Below are positions 41,539 through 49,245 of a DNA stretch of 64,000 nt, one piece after another. Position 1 is the stretch's first letter; every line of letters begins with the position of its first letter. The notes beneath the pieces are model-generated. The model was not told where the DNA came from. It ran no database searches and worked only from the letters and a program-made list of their open reading frames with translations. Origin of the DNA: Streptomyces cirratus (GTDB taxonomy: Bacteria > Actinomycetota > Actinomycetes > Streptomycetales > Streptomycetaceae); contig NZ_BMVP01000003.1 in assembly GCF_014650775.1 (NCBI RefSeq), positions 589,555 through 653,554 on the forward strand, given 5' to 3'. The translations under genes were made by a program, and so were the position numbers.

Positions 41539-42330
41539 TCACGCCTCACCGATGCGCACCACGGCCAGGGTGATGTTGTCGGGCCCTCCCGCGTCGATGG
41601 CGGCCTTCCACAGCTCGAAGGCGGCCCGGCCGTCGTCGTGCTCCCGCAGCAGGCCGTCCAGGACGTCCTCGGGCACCGGGTCGGTCAGCCCGTCCGTGCA
41701 GATCAGGTAGCGGCCCCCGACGGCGAGGGGGTACGTACGGACGTGCGGTGTGACGGCGTGGAAGCCGCGGGCGCCGCCGAGTGCCTGGGTGATCAGGGAG
41801 GTCGTCCGGCGGCCCGGCGGAAGCGGCGGACTGTCGTCGACGCTCACCTGGCGCAGCTCCCCGTCCGAGGCGTCGAACACCCTGCTGTCACCGACGTTGA
41901 AGGTCAGCACGGCCTCGGGCAGGACGACCGCACCGGCGACGGTGGTGCCCATGCCGGCGAGCTCCGGTTCGCGTTCGGCGGCGTCGTACACCGCGCGGTT
42001 GCACAGTTCCAGTGCCTCGCGGACGGCCTCCTCTCCGTCCAGTGACGGCCCGAGCTCCGCGAGACGCCGTACGACGAGCGCGCTGGCCACCTCCCCGGCC
42101 GGCTGTCCGCCGATGCCGTCGGCCACCGCGACGACGAGCGGCGGGCCGAGGGGGAACACCAGCATCTGCGGGTTGCGGGTCTCGGTGGCGCACAGCGTCC
42201 AGGGCCCGATGACCATGCTGTCCTCGTTGTGCTCGCGCACCAGCCCGGCGTGGCTCAGTGCGCTGACGGCTGCGTACGGCATCGGTTCCGCCTCTCCGTC
42301 GCCCGCGGCAAGCGTCCCGTCCCCTTTCAT
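41539..42330 (-). CDS. PP2C-type serine/threonine phosphatase
   Basis: A 263-residue PPM-family phosphatase with all metal-binding blocks: R-E-H-N-E-D-S near residue 32, V-A-D-G-I-G-G at 69-75, M-G-T-T-V-A-G, F-N-V-G-D-S-R, C-T-D-G-L-T-D and G-P-D-N-I-T-L-A-V. It dephosphorylates Ser/Thr or anti-anti-sigma phosphoproteins in the cytoplasm. Its ATG overlaps the TGA stop of the SpoIIE-type gene (ATGA), so the two phosphatases are translationally coupled. A small hairpin with a T5 loop at 41500-41514 follows the gene. Confidence 0.92.
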   Translation of the reverse strand: MKGDGTLAAGDGEAEPMPYAAVSALSHAGLVREHNEDSMVIGPWTLCATETRNPQMLVFPLGPPLVVAVADGIGGQPAGEVASALVVRRLAELGPSLDGEEAVREALELCNRAVYDAAEREPELAGMGTTVAGAVVLPEAVLTFNVGDSRVFDASDGELRQVSVDDSPPLPPGRRTTSLITQALGGARGFHAVTPHVRTYPLAVGGRYLICTDGLTDPVPEDVLDGLLREHDDGRAAFELWKAAIDAGGPDNITLAVVRIGEA

Positions 42331-44399
42331 AGTGGCTCCGCGGGAGGGGCGCGGCGGAGCCGGGCGAGGACGAGGACGGTGTCGTCGGTCGCGGTGTCGG
42401 GCAGCAGGCGGGAAAGGATCCGGTCCGCCGCCTCCTCCAGGGAGTCCACGGGGGCGCGCAGCTGGTCGCGCAGGGCGTCGATGCCGGTGTCGATGTCCTG
42501 GCCGCGGGCTTCGACGAGCCCGTCGGTGTAGAGCGCGACGACGGCGCCTTCGGGGATCCGCGTCGCCGTCGAGCGGAACGGTACGCCGCCCACCCCGAGG
42601 GGGACGCCCAGCACGTCGCCGATCCGCTCCACCGTGCCGTCGGGGTGGCGGAGCAGGGGCGGGGGGTGGCCGGCGCTGGCGACGCGGGCGTGGCCGGTGT
42701 GGGGGTCGTAGAGGATGCACAGGCACGTCGCGAGCTCGATGCCGGCCTCCTGGGCGCAGCTGTCGAGTTCCGCCAGCAGGCCCTCGGGGTCGCGGGTGTG
42801 CCGCACGAGGGCCTTGGCCGTGATGCGGAGCCGGCCCATGGCGGCGGCGGCCGGGACGCCGTGTCCCATCACGTCTCCGACGAGCAGGGCCAGCTCGTCG
42901 CCGGGCAGGGGGATGACGTCGTACCAGTCGCCGCCGACCTCGGTGAGCCGGCTCCCGGGCAGGTAGCGGTGCGCGATGTCGGCGTGGGGGCCGGCGGCGG
43001 GGGCGCTGGGCAGCAGGGCGCGCTGGAGGGTGAGCGCGATGTCCTGGACGCGGCTGTAGAGGCGGGCGTTGTCCAGGCACAGGGCGGCGCGCGAGGCCAG
43101 CTCGCCCGCGAGGCTGAGGTCGGGCTCGTCGAAGGCCGGGCGGGACGCGGCGCGGCCGAACATGGTGATGCCCTGGATGGTGCCGCGGGCGACCAGCGGG
43201 GCGATGAGGATGCACGCGAGGCCGCTTTCCATGAGCAGCCGCGCCCGTTCCCTGTGGGCGACGGTGCTGGCCACGAAGTCGTCGTTCACCTCGAACCAGC
43301 ACGGGCGGCCCGTTTCGAGCATGGCGTGGATGCCGGAGCCGGGCGGGTACGTGATCCGTTCCAGGCCGCCGAGCAGTTCGCCGGCGGGTGGCGGCAGGGT
43401 CGTGCCCCACGCGATCCTGCGGGTGACGAGCGGCAGCCGGGGGTCGAAGACCTCCGGCTGGTGCATCCACTCCACCAGTTCCACCACGGAGGCGTCGCTG
43501 AACTCCGGGACCGCGGACCCGACCAGCTCGCGCGCGGTCACGTCCAGGTCGAGGGTGGTGCCGATGCGGGCGGCGGCGCGGTCCAGGAGCGCGAGCCGCT
43601 GCCGGGCCGCGGTGGCCTCCATGATGGCCCGTTCGCGGTCGGTGACGTCCACCAGGAGTCCGCCCACGCCGCGCCGGGTGCCCACCGCCCCGCTCAGCGG
43701 GAACAGGCTCACCGACCGCACCTGGTCGCGGTCCGGGTGGCCGGGGGTGCGCAGTCCGACGAGGGTGTCGACCACGGTCCGGCCCTCCTGGGCGACGGCG
43801 CGCAGCAGGCGCTGGAACTCGCCGCCGTCGGAGGTGAGCATGATGTCGGTCATGCGGCGGCCGAGGTGGCCGGCCAGGGGGATGCCGTCCATGTCGGCGA
43901 GGGCCTGGTTGAGGTGGACGTACCGCAGGTCCTCGTCCAGCATGACCAGGCCGATCGGGTAGGTCTCGAAGAGCGCGTCGAGGAAGGCCAGGTTGGTTTT
44001 GACCCGATCCAGTTCGACGCTCTGGCTCGCCAGGCCCATCACCACGGAGCGGCCGGTGCTGCCGGTGAGCGGGAAGACACGGAAGCCGCAGTCGAACACC
44101 GTGCCGTCCCGGTGGAGTGCGGGCAGGCGCACGCGCCAGTACCCGAGGGTGCGGGCCTGCTCGGCGAGCCGCGCGGCCGCGCCGGGGTCGCGGTCCGGGA
44201 AGAGCGTCGACGCGGGCCGGTCCAGCACCGCCGCGGACTCGTGGCCGAAGAGGCTGCGCGCACCGGGACCCCAGTAGCAGATCCGGTCCTCCTCGTCGAT
44301 GCCGAGGACCGCGACCACCACGTGTTCCAGCAGCGAGCCGGGTTCCGACCGTATCGGGCCGGGATCGGCGTCGCCGTCCCCCTGCGGGTCCGGTGGCAT
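42327..44399 (-). CDS. SpoIIE-type phosphatase with PAS and GAF sensor domains
   Basis: A 690-residue regulator. Two PAS domains are at about 20-125 and 135-260, and a GAF domain at about 270-430 (ARELVGSAVPEF, PLVARGTIQGITMFG). The SpoIIE/RsbU PP2C-like phosphatase is at 455-690, with V-G-G-D-W-Y-D, L-V-G-D-V-M-G-H-G, L-Y-T-D-G-L-V-E and T-D-D-T-V-L-V-L. The C-terminal HATPase kinase found in many Streptomyces homologues is absent. It presumably dephosphorylates an anti-anti-sigma factor in response to a small-molecule or redox signal. The ATG follows GGGGGC. The coupled PP2C gene follows. Confidence 0.9.
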   Translation of the reverse strand: MPPDPQGDGDADPGPIRSEPGSLLEHVVVAVLGIDEEDRICYWGPGARSLFGHESAAVLDRPASTLFPDRDPGAAARLAEQARTLGYWRVRLPALHRDGTVFDCGFRVFPLTGSTGRSVVMGLASQSVELDRVKTNLAFLDALFETYPIGLVMLDEDLRYVHLNQALADMDGIPLAGHLGRRMTDIMLTSDGGEFQRLLRAVAQEGRTVVDTLVGLRTPGHPDRDQVRSVSLFPLSGAVGTRRGVGGLLVDVTDRERAIMEATAARQRLALLDRAAARIGTTLDLDVTARELVGSAVPEFSDASVVELVEWMHQPEVFDPRLPLVTRRIAWGTTLPPPAGELLGGLERITYPPGSGIHAMLETGRPCWFEVNDDFVASTVAHRERARLLMESGLACILIAPLVARGTIQGITMFGRAASRPAFDEPDLSLAGELASRAALCLDNARLYSRVQDIALTLQRALLPSAPAAGPHADIAHRYLPGSRLTEVGGDWYDVIPLPGDELALLVGDVMGHGVPAAAAMGRLRITAKALVRHTRDPEGLLAELDSCAQEAGIELATCLCILYDPHTGHARVASAGHPPPLLRHPDGTVERIGDVLGVPLGVGGVPFRSTATRIPEGAVVALYTDGLVEARGQDIDTGIDALRDQLRAPVDSLEEAADRILSRLLPDTATDDTVLVLARLRRAPPAEPL

Positions 44400-44559
44400 C
44401 GCTGCCCCCTTCTGCGCGCCGAGCTTCTGCGCGCCAAGCGCGACGGTGGCTGTCCGGCGCCCGCGCGGCGGTCCCGGGCGGCCTCTTCAATTCTGCCCGC
44501 CGGACCGGGGAGCGGCCCGCCGAAGTGCGGGCGGCCGGGCGGGTGGCGAGACTGGTCGC

Positions 44560-44769
44560 ATGACGACGATGGCGACCATGGCGGCCCTCGAGGGCGGCCC
44601 GGACGATCTTCCGGAGCGTCTCGTTCCGGCCCCCGCGCCGGGTGAGGACGTGAAAGTGGCGCACCGCGGCGGATACGAGCACTTCAAGGCCACGTCCCGC
44701 TTCCAGGACGCCGCGCAGGGGCGGGTTCCCGTCTACGAGTGGTGGGAGCGCACGGAGATCGCCGAATGA
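44560..44769 (+). CDS. DUF5988 family small protein
   Basis: A 69-residue protein with G-G-P-D-D-L-P-E-R near residue 12, K-V-A-H-R-G-G-Y-E-H-F-K in the middle and V-Y-E-W-W-E-R-T-E-I-A-E at the end. This layout matches the short DUF5988 family found in Streptomyces. Its function is unknown, although members often occur near biosynthetic or signalling genes. It is divergent from the SpoIIE-type gene. No strong ribosome binding site is visible. Confidence 0.75.
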   Translation: MTTMATMAALEGGPDDLPERLVPAPAPGEDVKVAHRGGYEHFKATSRFQDAAQGRVPVYEWWERTEIAE

Positions 44770-44799
44770 CCTGACGCGTCCCGCCGCCGCGCCGTGACC

Positions 44800-45237
44800 T
44801 CAGTGCGCCGGCCCCTGTTCGTGTCGCCCCGTCGGCACGCACAGCACCGGTACCGGCGACAGGTGCAGCAGCTTGTGCGGTGTCGAGCCGAGCAGAGCGC
44901 CGCGGATGGGGCTGTCGCCCCAGGTGCCGACGATGATGACCCGCGCCCCGTGGCGCTCGGCGGCGTCGAGGAGTGCCTGGGCGGGCTTCTCGTCGGCGAC
45001 CTCCACCGTCGAGGGGACGCCCGCCTCGTCCGCGGCCGCGACGGCCCGGGCCAGTGCCTTGCGGCCGGCCTCGCGGACGGCTTCGCGGTGGGCCCGGTAC
45101 TCCTCCCCCGCGGCGCCGGGCGCGGCGGCCCCGTGGACGAGGACGAGGGGTTCACCGAAAGCGGCGGCGACCTCCAGGGCGACCGCCAGCGCCCGCTCCG
45201 CGCCGGGCGACTCGTCGTACCCCAGGACCACGGACAT
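44800..45237 (-). CDS. Universal stress protein (UspA family)
   Basis: A 145-residue single-domain USP. It begins V-V-L-G-Y-D-E-S and has the ATP-binding G-x2-G-x9-G-[ST] signature in G-T-W-G-D-S-P-I-R-G-A-L-L-G-S-T, followed by P-V-P-V-L-C-V-P. It probably binds ATP. The ATG follows GGAGGAG. It lies 27 bp after the APC permease gene on the same strand, so they form an operon, and the USP may regulate the transporter as seen for some APC/USP pairs. Confidence 0.92.
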   Translation of the reverse strand: MSVVLGYDESPGAERALAVALEVAAAFGEPLVLVHGAAAPGAAGEEYRAHREAVREAGRKALARAVAAADEAGVPSTVEVADEKPAQALLDAAERHGARVIIVGTWGDSPIRGALLGSTPHKLLHLSPVPVLCVPTGRHEQGPAH

Positions 45238-45264
45238 CGCGTACTCCTCCGTTGCGCACACCAC

Positions 45265-46788
45265 TCAGGCGGACCGGCGGTGCGGGCCCGGAACGAGCGC
45301 CGGGTCGGCCACCCCGCGCCGCTCCCGCCAGAACCGCCCGTCCCGGATCCTCCAGAAGCACATGATCAGCACGCCGACGAGGGCGATGGCCGTCCCGATG
45401 AGCAGCGGCGGGCTGACGCCCAGCCAGGAGACGCCCCCGGCCGAGTTCTCCGGCTTCGACATGTCCTTGACGGACTCCACCAGCAGCCAGGTCAGCAGCC
45501 CGGCCCCGATGAGCGGGCCCAGCCCGATGAGCAGGAAGTTGCGAGGGCTCTCCAGCAGGTGACGCCGGTAGTAGACGGCGCAGGCCAGACCGGTGAGCGC
45601 GTAGTAGAAGGCGATGAGCAGCGAGAGCGCGGTCAGCGAGTCGAGGAGCGCGTTCTCGCTGATCTGGTTGACCACGAGGTACCAGCCGATGGCGATGACG
45701 GCCACCCACCAGGTGCTCACGTCCGGGGTCCGGAACCGGGGGTGGATGCGCGCCAGCGATGACGGCAGCGCGTGCCGGCGGGCCATCGACAGGGCGGTGC
45801 GGGAGGCGGGGATGATCGTGGTCTGGGTGGAGGCGAGCGCGGAGGTGGAGACCGCGAGGAGCACCATCCAGTCCCAGCCGCCCATCACCTCGTGGGCGAG
45901 CACGGCGAAGACCGCTTCTTCCTGGCCCGCGTTCCGCGCCAGGAACGTGGTCCCGGCGTAGCCGACGACGGCGAAGCCGACCGCCAGGTAGGTCACCAGC
46001 AGCACGACGGTCGACCAGATGGCCGCCTTGCCGGGCGCGGTGGCGGAGTCCTCGACCTCCTCGGTCAGGTTGACGGCGGACTCCCAGCCCCAGTAGATGA
46101 ACACGCCGAGGAGCAGTCCGCCGGTGAGCGCGGCGCCGCCGGCTCCGAACGGGTTGAGCCAGTCGACGGACGGCTCGATCGGGTCGAGGGTGCTGGTGCC
46201 GGCGTAGACGCGGTAGAGGGCGACCACCGCGAAGGCCAGGAGGAAGAACACCTGCGCCAGGATGAGCACGTCCTGGACCCGGGCGGACATCTCGGTTCCG
46301 ATGACGCAGACGGCGGTCATGGCCACGATGACGACGACGGCGAGCGTCTGGCGGACCGCCTCGTTCGCGGCCAGGCCGTCGAGGCCGACGGCGAGCAGCC
46401 CGAAGCGCACCGCGACGTCGGCGAGCGAGCCGATGACGAGGACCCCGGTCATCGTGATCGCCCAGCCGCCGAGCCAGCCCGCCCAGGGGCCCATGGCCCG
46501 CGTCACCCAGGAGAAGGTGGTCCCGCAGTCCTGGTCGACCTTGTTGAGGTAGTAGAAGGCGGCGGCGATCAGCAGCATCGGTACGAAGGACGCCAGCATC
46601 ACGCCGGGGGCGTAGATGCCGGCGATCGCGACGATCGGCCCGATGACGGCGGCCAGTGAGTAGGCGGGCGAGGTGGAGTTCAGGCCGATGACGAGCGCTT
46701 CGAGGAAACCGATCGCGTCGGGCCTCAGCCCCGCCTCGGCCTCCGCGGTGCGCTGCTCGTGGCCGCCGCCCGTCCCGTCCTGCGCCAT
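45265..46788 (-). CDS. APC-superfamily amino acid/polyamine permease
   Basis: A 507-residue permease with 12 hydrophobic segments. TM1 carries G-L-N-S-T-S-P-A-Y-S, where APC transporters contact the substrate backbone. The TM6 region F-I-Y-W-G-W-E-S-A-V-N and the loop A-S-R-T-A-L-S-M-A-R-R after TM8 are also typical. The substrate is probably an amino acid or polyamine. The start is unclear: ATG 46788 is chosen because M-A-Q-D-G is typical, but GTG 46806 is possible; neither has a good ribosome binding site. The universal stress protein gene follows. Confidence 0.86.
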   Translation of the reverse strand: MAQDGTGGGHEQRTAEAEAGLRPDAIGFLEALVIGLNSTSPAYSLAAVIGPIVAIAGIYAPGVMLASFVPMLLIAAAFYYLNKVDQDCGTTFSWVTRAMGPWAGWLGGWAITMTGVLVIGSLADVAVRFGLLAVGLDGLAANEAVRQTLAVVVIVAMTAVCVIGTEMSARVQDVLILAQVFFLLAFAVVALYRVYAGTSTLDPIEPSVDWLNPFGAGGAALTGGLLLGVFIYWGWESAVNLTEEVEDSATAPGKAAIWSTVVLLVTYLAVGFAVVGYAGTTFLARNAGQEEAVFAVLAHEVMGGWDWMVLLAVSTSALASTQTTIIPASRTALSMARRHALPSSLARIHPRFRTPDVSTWWVAVIAIGWYLVVNQISENALLDSLTALSLLIAFYYALTGLACAVYYRRHLLESPRNFLLIGLGPLIGAGLLTWLLVESVKDMSKPENSAGGVSWLGVSPPLLIGTAIALVGVLIMCFWRIRDGRFWRERRGVADPALVPGPHRRSA

Positions 46789-46872
46789 ATACGCATGCTC
46801 GGGCACACGGCGGCGGGGCGCGAGGCGGCCGGGCGCGTGCCGGGAGTGCCGGGAGTGCCGCCGCGCGGGGTG

Positions 46873-47466
46873 TCAGGGGCGGGTGTTCCAGCCGGCGACG
46901 ACCGGCAGGCCGTGTTCCGTGGACAGGACGCCGAGCGTGCCGGTGCGCAGCAGGAACAGGCGCCCCTCCTGCGGGGCGAGGCCGAGGTAGCGTGCCGTCA
47001 GGACGCGCAGGAAGTGGCCGTGGGCCACCACGACGGCGTCGCCCCGGTCCTCGCGGAGGACCTTGTCGACCCGGGCCAGCGCGCGGTCCGCGCGGGCGCC
47101 GACCTGCTCCGCGTCCTCCCCGGGGTGCTCCGCGTCGCCCGGCGGGACGCCGTCGGTCCACAGGGACCAGTCCGGCCGGGTGCGACGGATCTCGGCCGTG
47201 GTGATGCCCTCGTAGCCGCCGTAGTCCCATTCGTGCAGGTCGGGATCGGTGATGCCGTCGATCAGCCCGGCGAGTTCCGCGGTGGCCACGGCCCGGCGCA
47301 GCGGGCTGGTCAGGACCAGGGCGGGGCGGCGGTCGCGGAAGAACGGGGCGAGGGAGATGGCCTCCTCGACGCCGGTCGCGGTCAGCGGTACGTCGGTCAG
47401 GCCGGTGTGCCGCCCGGTGGCGCTCCAGGCCGTCTCACCATGTCTCACCAGCAACAAGTCGCTCAT
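46873..47466 (-). CDS. Histidine phosphatase family protein
   Basis: A 197-residue phosphoglycerate-mutase-like phosphatase. The phospho-accepting His is in L-L-L-V-R-H-G-E-T near residue 9, the second arginine in S-P-L-R-R-A, the acid in E-W-D-Y-G, and the second His in V-V-A-H-G-H-F-L-R. It hydrolyses phosphomonoesters in the cytoplasm; the substrate is unknown. It lies upstream of the APC permease gene on the same strand, about 80 bp away. Confidence 0.9.
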   Translation of the reverse strand: MSDLLLVRHGETAWSATGRHTGLTDVPLTATGVEEAISLAPFFRDRRPALVLTSPLRRAVATAELAGLIDGITDPDLHEWDYGGYEGITTAEIRRTRPDWSLWTDGVPPGDAEHPGEDAEQVGARADRALARVDKVLREDRGDAVVVAHGHFLRVLTARYLGLAPQEGRLFLLRTGTLGVLSTEHGLPVVAGWNTRP

Positions 47467-47535
47467 CCTTGGACCTTAGACGGTCGGCCGCGCCGATGGC
47501 GTGAGCGCAGCGTGTCATGTACGCCACCAGTAATT

Positions 47536-47557
47536 CGATGCGGAAACGATGCGACTT
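47536..47557 (+). promoter_or_regulatory. Two 11-bp direct repeats upstream of the sigma-factor gene
   Basis: CGATGCG occurs at 47536-47542 and 47547-47553, a period of 11 bp, 35-56 bp upstream of the sigma-factor start. The spacing of one helical turn is that used by CarH-type regulators, and a B12-binding MerR gene is adjacent, but only seven bases are shared. Confidence 0.35.
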
Positions 47558-47591
47558 GGCCCGGCCCGTACCTGCTCGCCAGGCTCGGTCC

Positions 47592-48215
47592 ATGGACGAC
47601 CTGATCCACGAACGGGCCCGGGCGGTCCGTCCGCACGGCGGGGCGGACCGCGACGATGCCGTCGCCGCCGGTTTCGCGGCGGGCGACGAACGCTCCATGG
47701 AGGCGGCCTACCGCCGCTGGCGGCCGCTGGTGCATTCGCTCGCCCGCCGCGCCCTGGGTGACGAACGCGAGGCGGAGGACGTGACGCAGCAGGTGTTCCT
47801 CGCCGCCTGGCGCGGCCGGCGTCACTACCGCCCCGGCCCGGGCGGGCTCGGGGCGTGGCTCACCGGCATCACCCGCCACAAGGTGGCCGATGCGCTGGAG
47901 GCCCGGACCCGGCGGACCCGGGCCGCCTCGGCCGCCGCGCACGCGCTCCACGAAGGCGCCCGGCCCCCCGCCGCCCCCACCTCGCCGGAGCCCGAACAGG
48001 TGCTGGACCGGCTGCTGGTGCTCGGCGAACTGGCCCGGCTGCCCGCGGCCCAGCGGCGTGTGATGTGGCTGGCGTTCTACGGGGACCTGACCCAGTCCCA
48101 GATCGCGGCGCGCACCGGGCTGCCGCTGGGCACCGTCAAGAGCCACATGCGCCGGGCGTTGCTGGTGCTGCGCCACTCGCTCGGGGATCCTGCGCGCGCA
48201 GCAGCCTCTCGATGA
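47592..48215 (+). CDS. RNA polymerase sigma factor, ECF/sigma-70 type (LitS-like by context)
   Basis: A 207-residue sigma factor. Region 2 is H-S-L-A-R-R-A-L-G-D-E-R-E-A-E-D-V-T-Q-Q followed by F-L-A-A-W. Region 4 is L-P-A-A-Q-R-R-V-M-W-L and then L-T-Q-S-Q-I-A-A-R-T-G-L-P-L-G-T-V-K-S. It directs RNA polymerase to a special promoter set. No anti-sigma gene is adjacent. It is tail-to-tail with the B12-binding MerR gene with an 80-bp overlap, which recalls the litS-litR pair of Streptomyces coelicolor; function in light response is inferred from that neighbourhood. Confidence 0.85.
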   Translation: MDDLIHERARAVRPHGGADRDDAVAAGFAAGDERSMEAAYRRWRPLVHSLARRALGDEREAEDVTQQVFLAAWRGRRHYRPGPGGLGAWLTGITRHKVADALEARTRRTRAASAAAHALHEGARPPAAPTSPEPEQVLDRLLVLGELARLPAAQRRVMWLAFYGDLTQSQIAARTGLPLGTVKSHMRRALLVLRHSLGDPARAAASR

Positions 48216-49209
48216 CGGCGAGGCCCGAGCGCAGGCCGAAGAGCCGCTCGGTGCGCGGGCCGGGCGTGCCCGCACCCCAGCCGGGCCCCGCCAGCAGGAG
48301 CGCCGAGTGCCCGCGGGCGCCGTGCGGCCCCCATTCGATGCCGGCGACCGCCCGGGCCAGAGCGCGGTCGGCGGTCCTGGCCGTCTGGGCCCAGAGCACG
48401 GCGGCGCGGGGGCCCGTACGGCGCACGGCCTCGCGCAGCGCCTCGGCCGGCAGGGCCGGGCCGAACATCAGGGCGGGCAGGCCCCGCTCCCCGAGGGCGG
48501 CGGTCAGCGCCTCGATGGGCAGGCTGTGCTGCTCGTCCGGGGCGCAGGCCAGGAGCACGGGCGGCGCCCCGTACGGCGTGGGCGCGGGCCGCAGCCGGCG
48601 CAGGGCGCCGGAGACGTGCCAGGACAGCAGGTGCTCCACCTCGACGTAACGCTCGCCCGCCGAGGCCCACTTGCGACCGACGGCGTGCAGGGTCGGCGCG
48701 ATGACCTCCTCCCACGCCGCGACCGGGCCGAGCTCCGCCAGCGCGGTGTCCAGCAGGTGCTCCACCGCCGGCGCGTCCAGTCGTACGGCGGCCCGTGCGA
48801 GCCCCCGGCACTCCGCCCGGACCTCCCCGAGCGGAAGGGCGGTGGACCCGCCCGGCGTCACGGCAGCCGCCCGGGCCGCCCCGGAGCCGCCGGGGGCTGC
48901 GCCGAGCGCGGCCCCGGCCGCCGCCGACGGGGGCACGCCCTGCGCCGTGAGCCGGCACATCATCTCCAGGCGGGCGATGTCGGCGGGCGTCCAGCGGCGG
49001 TGCCGGCCGTCCTCGCGGCGGGCGGGGCCGATGGCGTACCGGCGCTCCCAGGACCGCAGCGTGGTCGGCGAGACCCCGAGGCGGCGGGCGACGGCGCCGG
49101 TACTCAGCGCGGCTGCGGGCAGCGGCGCGGGCTCCACGGGCGGCACTGGGTCCCGGGGCGGCACGGGCTCCCCGGGCGGCACTGGGTCGTGGGGCGGCAC
49201 TGGATCCAC
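48136..49209 (-). CDS. litR: B12-binding MerR-family photoregulator (LitR/CarH type)
   Basis: A 357-residue protein. The MerR-type HTH is at about 38-75 (STGAVARRLGVSPTTLRSWE). A helical B12-cap domain at 120-215 carries W-A-S-A-G-E-R-Y-V-E-V-E-H, the W...E-H signature of CarH with one extra residue in the spacing. The Rossmann-like B12 domain follows, with D-E-Q-H-S-L-P-I near 230 providing the lower-ligand His. AdoCbl-bound CarH represses in the dark and releases DNA on illumination. The first 30 residues are D-P-V-P-P-type repeats. It ends the SDR-photolyase-MerR operon. The symbol is by homology class, not proven orthology. Confidence 0.82.
   Translation of the reverse strand: MDPVPPHDPVPPGEPVPPRDPVPPVEPAPLPAAALSTGAVARRLGVSPTTLRSWERRYAIGPARREDGRHRRWTPADIARLEMMCRLTAQGVPPSAAAGAALGAAPGGSGAARAAAVTPGGSTALPLGEVRAECRGLARAAVRLDAPAVEHLLDTALAELGPVAAWEEVIAPTLHAVGRKWASAGERYVEVEHLLSWHVSGALRRLRPAPTPYGAPPVLLACAPDEQHSLPIEALTAALGERGLPALMFGPALPAEALREAVRRTGPRAAVLWAQTARTADRALARAVAGIEWGPHGARGHSALLLAGPGWGAGTPGPRTERLFGLRSGLAVIERLLRAQDPRASGAAPATPGACGS
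49142..49209 (-). repeat. 18-bp tandem repeats encoding the MerR N-terminus
   Basis: GGCAC[T/G]GGGT-like units start at 49142, 49160, 49178 and 49196 on the plus strand. On the minus strand they encode D-P-V-P-P-x repeats. Each unit contains an in-frame GTG, so the exact start codon of the regulator is uncertain. Confidence 0.75.
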
Positions 49210-49245
49210 CCGCTCACCCTAGGACGCCCGAGCACCGGGAGCAGG

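Noticed and set aside
42331..44682. A frame of about 780 codons upstream of and in frame with the PP2C gene
   Set aside because: It is an out-of-frame reading of the SpoIIE-type gene on the same strand. The real PP2C start is the ATG overlapping the SpoIIE stop.
49142..49209. 18-bp repeats considered as a CRISPR array
   Set aside because: There are no unique spacers; the repeats are contiguous and in frame inside the MerR gene. No cas gene is present in the window.
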